Assembly (NCBI GenBank): GCA_946803715.1
Contig: CAMPET010000043.1
Coordinates: 167,446 to 231,445 of the forward strand
Length of the DNA stretch: 64,000 nt
Direction of reading: 5' to 3'
DNA from: Beroe ovata
Lineage: Eukaryota > Ctenophora > Nuda > Beroida > Beroidae
In this document: one piece after another, positions 28,800 to 39,115 of the stretch
How the letters are laid out: each line of letters opens with the position of its first letter
Position numbering within the stretch: the first letter of the stretch is position 1
Position numbers and translations under genes: made by a program
Notes under the pieces: model-generated
Told to the model about the DNA's origin: nothing
What the model saw: the letters and a program-made list of their open reading frames with translations, nothing else
Databases searched by the model: none

Positions 28800-29137
28800 G
28801 TATATCACAGCGAGTTTGATCGCACATAATATAATCTGAACTGTTATTATCGATGCTGATGAACAAGCAATTGCAGTAATGAATGCTGAATTAAGTGATA
28901 TTTATTTGACAGCTACTGTTACTAATTCCCTATTATTTCTATCAGACGCTGCTAGGTTAAAGTCATAATCATTGTAAAAGTATTTGATCAACCGAGATTC
29001 AAACTGTATACCATCTTGGATATCAATGATACAAACCGCCGCGACTTAGTAAATTTTGCCCAATGAATTTTTCTGAATGTGGTTTCAGTTTTAGTACCGC
29101 CGCGCTGTTATATTGAAATGACTTACTACTACTGACA
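28800..29137. other. Short intergenic region
   Basis: Non-coding sequence between SPAG7 and the F-box gene. Two CCGCCGCG-like spots (about 29036 and 29098) flank a conserved-looking AGTTTTAGTA or TTAGTAAA stretch. No gene is seen. Confidence 0.4.
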
Positions 29138-30937
29138 ATGCCCTTTCTTAGGAATGACATGGTATCCAATGACGAGTGTCTTCCCCCAGAATCACTGAAA
29201 TATCATCATCCCCTCTTTGAGGAATACAACACCGACTACGATCATGATGACATCAGCTGCACCAGTCATCATGATGATGACACCAGCACATGTCATCACA
29301 ACAATGTCACGTCGTCTATCCATATACTAAATGACGACTGCCTAGAGATGATAATTTCCCGGCTTTCCATTGTGGACAGACTAAAACTGAGCTGTGTCTG
29401 TAGACGCTGGTACAACGTGTGCATGTTGAGTATATCACGAACTAAGAGTGTTTCACTTCGACATATTTCAGACACAGCAAGGTTCCCCATGCGACACTGT
29501 AGGTACATCCCGATGGACTGTCTCATGGGTGTCTTTTCTCTGTGTTCCCGGAATTTGGTATCCTTGTCGCTAGATCTGGAGTGGGTAAATGGGTTCAGTA
29601 CTGAGAATATCGCACAATTTGGTAAGATAATATCCCGATGTCGAGTGTTGAAAATCAAAGCTAACTTTCAGAGATGCATGGACAATCACAATGCTATGAA
29701 CGATATTATTGATGATGATTTTGGAGCGAATCTCGAGAGCTTGACCTTTGAACTTGGTTTCGACACAACTCTTAGGAGGGTATTGAGGAACGCTACCCGA
29801 TTGTCACATTTCCGACTTCTCAAGTTTACATACTATTCGAGATCGGAAACCGGGCGCCAATGTGACGGCAACTGCATCCCTGACGTTTTGCAAAGTTCTA
29901 ACCCCTTAGTCTCGGTAAAGCTGGAATGTGCCATGCTAAATGCATGTGTTCTGAGCCACATTCTCACTCAATTCTCGGCTTCTCTCGAAACACTGGCTGT
30001 GTCGAAAGAAGTGGCTGAAAAACTCAACTCAATTCATATCCGTTGTCCATTGAGAAGAATGAATAAGTTCATTGTTTCGATCGATGAAATCAATTTGAGT
30101 CCTACCCTAAGATTACAAAATGCGCGACATCTGATCAGTATCATTGGAATGATGCCAAATTTACGAGTGCTCGACATCACAGGATATGTATACGAAGGTC
30201 TCGGAAGTTCGAATCTTATCAGTGTTCTGACTTGTCAGTGTCCTTACATTGAGGAGCTGAGACTGTCTAATTGTGGGATTCCCTCAGAAAAATTAGAGGA
30301 TCTCAAAAGCTGGAGGTTCTTGAAGAAACTCCAACTTGATAATTATTTCATTGTCGACGGCTTTGATCTGGGAAGTAGGAACTACTTCTTTGATCATTTC
30401 GAGTCGTATGATTTTGCTGCATGTATCCGGTGCATCGCGGTCAGAGTCCTCCCTAACCTTGACACCCTAGAGAGTTTCAGCATGAGTGATAACCATCATG
30501 TCTTCATGGAGGAAGATATCGCTCTACTTATCTCAAACTCCCGGCCCAAATTCAGGAATCTCAATCTCTCAATTCCCCACACTCTCAGTAGGAGATCACA
30601 GATCAAGTTTATCGAGAAGTTACTCAAGAAATGTCACGGAATCTCTCGATCACGACGCGTCGTTCTCACTATCGAGGGGTTTTCATTTTCTCACGGCAAG
30701 CTCTGTACTCGCACGGACCTCCACAATGATAACTTCGATCTGAGCGATGATTCCGATGCGAGTGTCGACTCAGATTCGTCGTGCTCGTGTGGTAGCGATA
30801 CAAAGTCCTTCTTCAGGGAGATTTCACCGAAATTCCTGCGGTTAATTATCAAACCAACGTATTGTTCGTTCAAATTTAACGAGTTTACTCTAACTGGAAG
30901 TAAATTAGCAGCTCTTGAAAATTGGGAGTTCGGATAA
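29138..30937 (+). CDS. F-box protein with leucine-rich-repeat-like C-terminus, single exon
   Basis: One 599-residue frame without introns. Residues about 65-105 form an F-box (LNDDCLEMIISRLSIVDRL, then CVCRRWYNV), the motif that docks to SKP1 in SCF ubiquitin ligases. The rest has regularly spaced leucines and isoleucines (LVSLSLDLEW, LRVLDITGY, IEELRLSNCGI, LKKLQLDNY, FRNLNLSIPHT), consistent with irregular LRRs as in FBXL proteins. The N-terminus is His/Asp-rich (HHDDDTSTCHHN) and residues about 535-560 form an Asp/Ser-rich tail. The natural substrate is unknown. Intronless structure contrasts with most neighbours. The start is the first ATG of the frame; no AG lies next to it. Confidence 0.85.
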   Translation: MPFLRNDMVSNDECLPPESLKYHHPLFEEYNTDYDHDDISCTSHHDDDTSTCHHNNVTSSIHILNDDCLEMIISRLSIVDRLKLSCVCRRWYNVCMLSISRTKSVSLRHISDTARFPMRHCRYIPMDCLMGVFSLCSRNLVSLSLDLEWVNGFSTENIAQFGKIISRCRVLKIKANFQRCMDNHNAMNDIIDDDFGANLESLTFELGFDTTLRRVLRNATRLSHFRLLKFTYYSRSETGRQCDGNCIPDVLQSSNPLVSVKLECAMLNACVLSHILTQFSASLETLAVSKEVAEKLNSIHIRCPLRRMNKFIVSIDEINLSPTLRLQNARHLISIIGMMPNLRVLDITGYVYEGLGSSNLISVLTCQCPYIEELRLSNCGIPSEKLEDLKSWRFLKKLQLDNYFIVDGFDLGSRNYFFDHFESYDFAACIRCIAVRVLPNLDTLESFSMSDNHHVFMEEDIALLISNSRPKFRNLNLSIPHTLSRRSQIKFIEKLLKKCHGISRSRRVVLTIEGFSFSHGKLCTRTDLHNDNFDLSDDSDASVDSDSSCSCGSDTKSFFREISPKFLRLIIKPTYCSFKFNEFTLTGSKLAALENWEFG

Positions 30938-31180
30938 TTTGAATTAGGTTTCTTTCTATTGTTATATTAGGTGCTGAGGTATTTGTTTTGCTTATGCGTT
31001 TAATAAGATAATTTAACTTGAAATGTAAATAAATTGTAAAGATTTTCGTAATTATGGTACGCTATCATTGCTAGCTAAGTAAAACTTGTAGACATTGATT
31101 GAAGAGTGGCTCTTGATATAACACTACGTCATGTCAAAGTAGATGTCATAGACATATATTTAGAGTCTAGACATCCATGA

Positions 31181-33281
31181 ATGTCAGACAATTATGAGAA
31201 TGTTATAGATACACTGCTGTTCCCCCATGATAATAATATGACCCTACCATCCTCCACAACCAGCTATAGGATGCCATACCAGCTCATCACAGAGATACAG
31301 AGACCCCCGAGTTTGTATGGCAAGATAACCAAGGGAACTTTCCTTGAACCATGGCTCATCAAGGAATTCGAGAACGCTTACCAGTAAGTTCCCCGATTCA
31401 CAGTTTAAATTCTTCTCTTAGATAGTCCAGTATTGCCCGATGGGGGAGTGTCAATTGTCATGGCACAAATATTGATATCCTTTGTGTAGAAATATCGGGT
31501 TTTTCCATTTCAATGCCGATCTCCCGTTATTATTATCCACTGTTTCCATATCAGCTTGAACAAACCCTTCCACTGTTGGAAACGTGACTCTGGGATGTTT
31601 GAGCGTGTGGGACGCATGTCACACATCGGCTTCTGCTTGGGTTCGTATACAAATAACGTGTTCTCTCTGTCATCTGTGTCAATAACGTGTACTGTCTGTA
31701 AGTAACATATCATGTAACGTGTCGATAATACACGTCCCTCTAAATCAATGTAGCTGAGCGCAAATTTCACTGATTCACTCGTAGCAGTCACCTTTTGCGC
31801 ATTCGCAAGACCCGCCATCCCGAACAATAGGGTAAGGTGTATTGTAACGTGAACTGTAGTCTGTACGAGTAAAGTAGTAAAGTGTAAAGTTAAACACATA
31901 CAGTATTCTGGGTACACTGTACTGCATGTAACGTGTACTGTACCACCTGACGTGCAGGAGTAACGAATGGTGCGATCAGTGGTTACCTCAGCAACTTGTC
32001 ACGTGGTGTACATGGTGCGAACCACGTGTTTGATAGGATAGCGTGGAAATTCGCTGCAACGGGCTTGCTGACTGGATGTAAGTTATAACCTTGGTATTTC
32101 ATTTTGTTTTCCGCTTCTCATTCGAGTGATTTCCTAACGTCCACTCTCTCCCTCCCTTCCCCCTCGCCTCAGTTGATTACCTCTTCCCCTCCCCCCTCTC
32201 CAGTGTTACCCCTTCCTCTAACCCCTTACCCCCCACCAATCTCTCCTCCATCTAACCCACTCTCTCTCCCCATACAGTTATACAAAGTACAGTTTTCACT
32301 GTTACCGTATCTGCGCTGAGTATCATGAAGAAACAGGATGAGAACCAGTTCGACTGGTATTTTGGTGGACTCGCAGCTTCCATTGCAACCGTGGCCATGA
32401 GTAAGTGCGGGGCACGTTGAATTGAGATATCGGGGTTGGGTTTAAGATGTGGATCCTGAGGGAGTAGTCCAATGATTTTGATTCGCACTTTTCTTATTCC
32501 ATTCCACTAACGCGCTCTACTGCTGCAGGTCAGCAGAAGCACGCTATCAGCAGTGTTAAAGTCAACTCAATGATCGTATTTGGTGCTCCAATTGCTCTCC
32601 TTATTGCCAAATACTTTAGAGTAAGTACTCTAGTAATCTAGTTGAGCACCAGCTGTCACATGTGACATCTCTGACCATATCATGACCTGTGATATGACTG
32701 TCATGATGGTCATGTTTCGTCACGAGATCGTATGATTCTGTCAATCTGTCATTGATAAAATGGAAAATCCGTCACAACCCGACACAACCACAGTTGGTGA
32801 ACGAGTATGACGACCCCAAGGGTGGTCGATACCCGGGTCGGGCCGGTGGTCCTCAGTTCCACAGTGAAGCAGAGATGAGGGCCCTCTACGGGATAGACCC
32901 ACGGGACTCCTCCTACCCTCTTGAGATGGACCTCCTCAAGGTACACACAACGTGATTTATCTCATGTGCGTCTTCAGACAGATCGATTGTAATATCTGCT
33001 AACCTGATAGGTTAATCACCAAAATTTCATAGCGCATAACATTTCTCAGATAATTCATCTCGACATAATTCATCTCTACCCATTTTTTGTCTGATGAATG
33101 ACTGGTTTTCCACTAGTTTCACACTACAGTTCCCATATCTCAGAAGGAGAATCCGGAGATGCTGTTTCTGAAGCCCCGTGTAAACCCCCAGTGGAATGAT
33201 AAATGGAGGACAGACAGGGATGTGGCTGGTTCTAAACTTATCGTACAAAAGAGAGATTACCCGTTAGAGGATGCGATATAA
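31181..33281 (+). CDS. Tim17-family mitochondrial membrane protein (NDUFA11- or TIMMDC1-like)
   Basis: Seven exons fit in phase: 31181-31383, 31555-31697, 31961-32077, 32278-32400, 32529-32620, 32794-32940 and 33144-33281, 320 residues. Exons 3-5 carry Gly/Ala-rich hydrophobic segments (FDRIAWKFAATGLLTG, FTVTVSALSIM, DWYFGGLAASIATVAM, MIVFGAPIALLIAKYF) in the pattern of the Tim17/22/23 superfamily. The order and DxxxWYFGG-like segment resemble complex I subunit NDUFA11 and the assembly factor TIMMDC1; I cannot choose between them. The last two exons add a soluble tail rich in Pro, Asp and Arg. Exon 3 uses the second AG of CAGGAG; the first AG would create a stop. An AG ends ten bases before the start codon. 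Confidence 0.65.
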
Positions 33282-33833
33282 TAGTTAACTAGACTGTAAA
33301 ATTTTTGTAAGAGTATAAGTTATAAGTTAAACTGCTAGGTTGATTATTCATCAATGACTTTGTTGAGTGAATGAATCAATTCACCCAATGGCCCAATCTT
33401 TCTGAGATTAATTAAGATTTTAAACCGATGCCAAGGTTTACAGAAAGTGGAGCGAGTAACATCGGTTTTTGTCCATAATCTATTGTTGAAATCCAGTGGA
33501 ATCTACTTTTGTGAGGTGCAACTTGTCCCAACGTGTGTAATAATCATTCCAATCAGTGCCCCATAAGTACAACATCAACTTCAAGCAAGTCTGACGTCAC
33601 ATCTGACTATTCCGTCATCATCCATGACTGACAGCGAGCCCGATACTAACCTGTCACTATACCAATAGCTCCTATGATATGGTATGAAAATCGTCTTGTG
33701 GTTGAGCCTTGGGAAATCGCCTGACAACCTTTGTTGACAACTAAAAGACAGAAAAGCAATTGTAGCAGTGACAGCAACGCGTGACAGTTGCCTGGGTAAC
33801 GCGTGGTTTATCACGTGAATCTCGCGCGTGATA
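33282..33833. promoter_or_regulatory. JKAMP promoter region with X-box and ACGCGTGACA module
   Basis: Non-coding. GTTGCCTGGGTAAC (33787-33800) is an X-box-like inverted repeat 34 bases before the JKAMP start codon. It is flanked on both sides by ACGCGTG (33777-33783 and about 33799-33805). The same module recurs in JKAMP introns 1 and 5. No gene is seen in the rest. Confidence 0.45.
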
Positions 33834-36188
33834 ATGTCACTGGTCGCCCCTATGAAGTGTCCCGGAAGGTACTGTGGTATTGTGGATGGACACTGTACTG
33901 CTTGCCCGAGAGGGTACAGAGTCAACACCACCACTGAGCTATGTGAACCATGTGAGTAGACACGGAATGGAGTAGATTTCTTTTTTAGGCTAACCGTGAT
34001 AGAATTCTATTGTTTTTATCTGCGACAGGGTGTGAAGAATCCCAAAGAGAGTCATCGTTTTCAATATTTCAATCAGTTTCGTAACGCGTGACACTGCTAT
34101 AACAACGCGTGACACTGCTATAACAACGCGTGACAGCTCACATTTCCCCTCTCACGCAGGTGTGAACGATCCCATGATGTACGAATGGTTGTACTTGGGG
34201 TTCATGGTTATTATCGTCATCTACTTCCACATGGAGTCGCTAACGCGCTTCCTCAAGAAAACATGCGGCGGTGGTGAGTAGATTGCTGTATACATTTTCA
34301 GTGTATACAATGTACATTATACACACTTAATCATACACTAAGTTGTAATGTAAGTTCGTATGCCCAACTACGGTAATAAAACTTGAAGATAATATCTTGT
34401 TCAAGAAATCAATAACAAGATCAATAACATCTCAGATAGTGATTTCAAGAGCACGATAAAGTGGGCTTCCACTACAATGATGGAGACACTCGCTGCCGCC
34501 ATACTGACTCTACTGTCATCCGAGCCAACGGGTAACTACCATGACAACATATGCTCCATCATCATGATCTATTCCTCACGCTTGATCATCATGATCTATT
34601 CCTCATCGAAGGATCTAGCAACACTTCCTCCGATGACACCTTGACACCACTTATTGACACCACTGACTCAATTTGCTGATCGCCACTTACTCTCAGGTAA
34701 ACTGAGACTGAACGGTTGCGGGGTAACATCGTTCCTCGACTGGTACTCCGTATTCCAGAATCCCACTGTCAAGTTTGTCGAGACTCTGTACTGTGAATCG
34801 GAGGTGGTTTACCCCTTGTGAGTTATTGGGAAAACCGAACTTTTCTTGCGTCACCCTCATATCTTCCAGTTCTACCCCTGTCCCTTATAATATCCCTCTA
34901 TCCTTATTTCACCCCTCTTTCACCCCCACTGTTGTGTCCTACTTAATACCCCTGCCTGTTAATGATCGTTAACCATTAACCGTGTTTCAATCGTCCAGCC
35001 CCCTACAAATTGTGTTTCCCTCTCACTGTCACACGAGTGCTGTCCTCTCACTGTTACACATGTCTCCAGGTTTACGATAGTCTACAAGTTCCTCGGGTTC
35101 TGTCTCATTCTCATGTTATTCGTGAGAACGTGGTACAAACCCACTGTCTACACTACTGCCAGTGTCTACGCTACTCTCTACTTCATCCCGGGAATTGTGC
35201 TCATTCACAGTCTGCTCTGCGGGGTTATCTGTGAGTATGACGCACGTGGTAACGCGTTGCTAGGTAACGAGTGACAGTTGCTAGGTAATGCGTGACAGTC
35301 GCTGGGTAACGCGTGAGTAATTACGTGACCCGCGCATGTGCCATAGTACTCCTCGGAATTGTGCTCATTCACAGTCTACTCGGTCGTGTAATCTGTGAGT
35401 CTCTTCGTTATTCTAGCACCATGACAATGACACCCAGATAAAGTAGACCTCCTCACCTACTTACTCGGGTACTTCTTCGTTTTTCATATTGGAGGAGTTC
35501 TAAACAGAGCAGTGACACTCACTCCTCAGATTACTCGTTCCCGTATCTGTGTATAGCGGGGTCACTCATCCTCACAGCTATCCTCATGTCGGAACATCTT
35601 GAGGAGTTCACTGTGAGTTACAGATAGCACTCACCAATCCCCACACTCGACACTCACTCAGTGTCACGTCGTCATGTTTACTCACTCCCTCTCACTCAAC
35701 CCTCTCACTCAACCCTCTCAGTCAACTCTCTCACTCAACCCTTTCACTCAACCTTCTCACTCCCTCTCACTCAAAGTCCTAGCTTACCCCCCCCACCTAT
35801 TCTGGTCCATAAAATCTCGTGTAACCTACAGAAGTCTCGAATTCATGTTACACCTCACTCCTCACCCTCACACCCCATTCACCCCAGACCNCACCCCGTT
35901 CACCCCAGCCCCCACTCACCCAACTCACTTATTCAGGACATTACGGGCAACCTCCAGAAGCCGGAGTTCATGTCGCAGATCGTGATGTACTGGCTGCTCC
36001 ATGGTTACGGTATCCTATCGGTGGTAACCTACAACTCCCTCTCCCCCTACTACCTGCTCCTCACTCCCCTGCCCACCCTCTTCTACATTGTTACCCTGCC
36101 CTTCTCTCAGCCCATAGTGCTCAGCATGAATGAGGAGATCCAGGATAATACGGCCAGGGGCTTTGACGGCGGCATGGAACTCAGGTGA
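33834..36188 (+). CDS. JKAMP: JKAMP homologue (JNK1-associated membrane protein, ER quality control)
   Basis: Exons 33834-33951, 34160-34273, 34406-34531, 34697-34817, 35070-35230, 35530-35612 and 35937-36188 join in phase to about 324 residues. The N-terminal luminal part has the family Cys pattern (CPGRYCG, CTACPRGYRVN, CEPCVNDP). It is followed by YEWLYLGFMVIIVIYFH and further membrane segments, SDWYSVFQNP-like SFLDWYSVFQNP, VVYPLFTIVYKF, YYSFPYLCIAGSLILTA and the conserved HWLLHAYG-like YWLLHGYGILSV. JKAMP is a multi-pass ER membrane protein that recruits the proteasome and ERAD factors and binds JNK1. The exon 6-7 intron contains an N seam (35891) and a diverged copy of the start of exon 7. 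Confidence 0.92.
34084..34135. repeat. 22-bp tandem repeat in JKAMP intron 1
   Basis: AACGCGTGACACTGCTATAAC is repeated with a 22-base period for about two and a half units, ending as AACGCGTGACAGCTCAC just before the exon 2 acceptor. It shares its ACGCGTGACA core with the modules in the promoter and in intron 5. Confidence 0.7.
35251..35316. repeat. 21-bp tandem repeat of X-box-like modules in JKAMP intron 5
   Basis: Three units carry GTTGCTAGGTAAC (35256-35268), GTTGCTAGGTAAT (35277-35289) and GTCGCTGGGTAAC (35298-35310). Each is followed by GAGTGACA, GCGTGACA or GCGTGAG. The inverted half-sites resemble RFX X-boxes. Confidence 0.6.
35354..35400 (+). repeat. Duplicated 3' end of JKAMP exon 5 with its donor site
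   Basis: CGGAATTGTGCTCATTCACA and the following bases to CTGTGAGT repeat 35189-35236, which is the end of exon 5. The copy encodes a similar GIVLIHSLLGRVI segment and keeps a GTGAGT donor, so it could act as an alternative exon end or be a dead copy. Confidence 0.6.
35799..35891 (+). pseudogene. Diverged partial copy of JKAMP exon 7 start, ending at an N seam
   Basis: Bases 35799-35850 align with 35929-35976 (tattctGG..CAT..AA..TC, then AACCT.CAGAAG and TTCATGT) but with many changes, and the copy then runs into a low-complexity CACCCC stretch and the N at 35891. It is either a poor-quality second haplotype or a decayed exon copy. Confidence 0.45.
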
Positions 36189-36190
36189 TG

Positions 36191-36315
36191 GGGGCAGTCT
36201 CACATTCACAGCATGATCTGACTGTGATATGCTGGGAATTAGAGACATAAGTCATGACGGGCAGTCTCACATTCACAGCATGATCTGACTGTGATATGCT
36301 GGGAATTAGAGTCAG
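36191..36315. repeat. Pair of about 67-bp direct repeats downstream of JKAMP
   Basis: GGGCAGTCTCACATTCACAG and the next 40 or so bases, through ATGCTGGGAATTAGAG, occur at about 36191 and 36258 and again at 48358 and 48424 in the second large block. They mark the left end of the duplicated 11-12 kb unit. Confidence 0.75.
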
Positions 36316-36667
36316 CAACTTTCAGTGTATAGATAGGATTGTGAGTTTGTGAGCAAAAACTAGGTACCGAGCGATGTTTTCATATGTGTCATCACTCATC
36401 AGTAACAATTGTGTCCTCACATGGTCACAAGTAAAGGATGACCACCAAGACTACTTTGACTGCTTTGATTGTACAAATTATTATCAACGCTCCAACGGAC
36501 AGGACATGCGTTTTTTGCTGTTTTTCGCAACTGATTTTGGTTTTATGAATTTTCGAGACATTGCTAAAAATCCGTAATCCGTCTCCTAAAACATGAATAT
36601 TGCAAATAGATGTTGCCGAGAAATCATCGATTAATCCATCCCTCTCCTCCCTCTTTATTACTAGCAC

Positions 36668-38726
36668 ATGGAGATTACACCCACAGACTATGACGTCATT
36701 GTTATTGGAACAGGAGTTACAGAGTGCATTATAGCTGCAGCTTGCTCCAGAGTCGGTGAGTATAGAATCATGGGTGTCTATAATATCCATAGTCCATGAA
36801 GTAGTGGTGTCAACATATCTGGGTGTCAATATACTATAATTGGTGTCAATAAACTAATGGTGTCAATATATCATTGGTGCCAATGTACTATTGGTGTCAA
36901 TATACTATTGGTGTCAATGTAATATTTGTGTCAATGTACGGTTAGCAACTGTTGAATGTTGACTGATGATGACGTTGTTAACTTTCAACTGTGTTTTTGC
37001 AGGCAAAACTGTTCTCCACGTTGATTCTAACCCGTTCTATGGCGAGCAGTGGGCATCGTTCACTCTGACCGGTCTTGAGCGATCTGTCGATGAAATACCA
37101 GTATCAGACAGCTCCGGATCTCTCAACTATACTCATTTTCTCGAAAACCTGTCGTTCCAAACTGTTGTAACTGATGATCAACCAGACAGAGATCAAACCT
37201 CACCTAGTTCTAATCAACCGGAGCCCAATCAATCCGTCCACTTAGAGCCTCTCTCACCTGATGAATCATTAACTCATGTTTCTCAAGAAGCACAGTCCGA
37301 AACTGCCAAAACCCCAGTAGAAATTGATCCAGTACCCGAAAAGCGCCGCTGGACCCTGGAGAAATTCAATAGGTCAAAACGGCGGGTAAACATCGACATC
37401 ACCCCCAAAATGTGTTACAGTGACGGGCCGATGGTCCGCCTCCTGCGGGACTCAAACTGTTCCCGGTACCTGGAATTCCGGGCTGTAAACCGGAGTCTCC
37501 TCCCGTGGGATGGGGAGGTGATACAAGCACCTTGTAACCGTGAACAGGTGTTCAACTGCAAACAACTCCGGGTCCTGGAGAAGAGGATCATGATGAAGTT
37601 TGTCAGCTGGGCACTGGAGGTGGAGGAGGGAGGGGAGGAGTGGGCGGAGTGGGGGGAGAAGGGGGAGGAGGAGATGTACCGGCATTTCAAACTGTCGGAC
37701 ACTCTGGTTAAGTTGGTGAGAGCATCTCTTGTTACATCCACCAGGGAGCGGGGAGTTTCAGCTCATGATGCGGTGCGGGCTATCAAACATTACCTCAAGA
37801 ATGTCGGGATTTACGGTAGTATGCCGTTTATATGTCCGGTTTATGGGTCAGGTGAACTGCCACAGTCATTCGCTCGGTTTAGTGCGGTGTTTGGGAGTGT
37901 CTACGTGTTGGAGATGGGAGTTTCCGATCTGAATTTTGACGAGAGTGACCAGTTTTCGGGAGTAAAACTTGGGAATGGCCAGGTGATATCGGGAAAGTTA
38001 TGTGTGATATCACCCAACTACACCACCCCTGATACCCAGCCTGGTGATCAGAGTGTGATGAGAGTGTCCCATGCTGTCTACCTCACGGATTCCTCCATCA
38101 AACCCACTACCAGGGTAGAGGAACAGGATGACATATCAGTTCTCCATGTCATGGCGGGTTACGCGGGTAATGTGCGGGCTGTGACCGGGTATGAGTATGG
38201 ACCGAGGAGTTGTCTACCGTCGGAGGATATGTACATGGTGCACCTGCTCACCCCTGCGGGAAGTAATGACCCGGTGTCCGATCTTGACAGAGTAGCTACA
38301 ACACTGACAGGTAGTGTGACAGTCCTCCACAAGACATTCTTTACAACGCTAATGTCGAGGGAGGAAGGGGGGCGGGAACCACCGCGGTTAGAGAGGAATG
38401 TTATTCGTACCTCCCGTCCCGTGTTCAATGCCGGGTACAGGGAGTCTATTGAGGAGGCTAGGACGGCGTTCTCTCTGATGTACCCGGGGGAGGAGTGGCT
38501 ACCAACAGCCCCCAATCCGGAGGATATAAAGTGGCCGGATGAGGAGGAGGATCAGTCAGAGGAGGGTCCCGATGTAAGTCCCGATTTAGGTCCCAGTGTG
38601 GGTCCAGATATGGGTTGCGATGTGACAGAGACTGGGGAAGTGGAGCAGTTGGATGAGCAGATTTCTGGAGACACTTTGAGAACTGAGATTAGGGAGGGTG
38701 ATGGTGTTGGAGATGCGATTTCGTGA
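36668..38726 (+). CDS. CHM: Rab escort protein (REP; GDI superfamily), copy 1
   Basis: Two exons, 36668-36755 and 37003-38726, give 603 residues (human CHM has 653). Exon 1 (YDVIVIGTGVTECIIAAACSRV) plus GKTVLHVDSNPFYGEQWASF is the dinucleotide-fold start of GDI/REP proteins. An acidic, Pro/Ser-rich insert (about residues 65-150) is typical of REP and absent from GDI. MCYSDGPMVRLLRDSNCSRYLEFR, FNCKQLRVLEKRIMMKF and PVYGSGELPQSFARFSAVFG are REP/GDI conserved regions. REP presents newly made Rabs to geranylgeranyl transferase II and delivers them to membranes. A short GP(D/S)V run lies near the C-terminus. The start is three bases after ATTACTAG, preceded by a long pyrimidine tract. JKAMP ends 479 bases upstream. 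Confidence 0.93.
36800..36945. repeat. GGTGTCAAT minisatellite in REP intron 1
   Basis: About seven units of roughly 19-20 bases (GGTGTCAATATACTATT type). The same array recurs unchanged at about 47462-47607 and in a shorter, altered form at about 48968-49080 in the other REP copy. Confidence 0.75.
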
Positions 38727-39115
38727 GGGGATTTATTTTGTGACTTGATCTAGATTTAATGATTCTGTTTTAATGTGATATGACGTCAGTATGAGTAATT
38801 GTAAATCGATGTTTGGCGTAAGTCAAGAAAAAGTTTTCTTATAATGGGACCTCATTAGTGTGTCTATGTTTTTGAGTGGTAATTGATTCTTGATTCTCTT
38901 TAATTATTAGATTCCGTTCATCGAACTTACTTCCAACTGTACCATGGTGACTCAATGATACCAGGTATCACGGACTCATCCCTAATATCCAGTGTACCAT
39001 TCATTGTATCGAAGTGCAACTTTTTGCGCCAGAAGCACTAACCAGTAACTAACATATTACTTCATCCAAGGTATGCAATGAAACAGACATGAACTATTAT
39101 ATGGAATGAATGATA

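Noticed and set aside
29296-29658. Minus-strand frame inside the F-box gene
   Set aside because: Antisense shadow of the coding exon with no domain.
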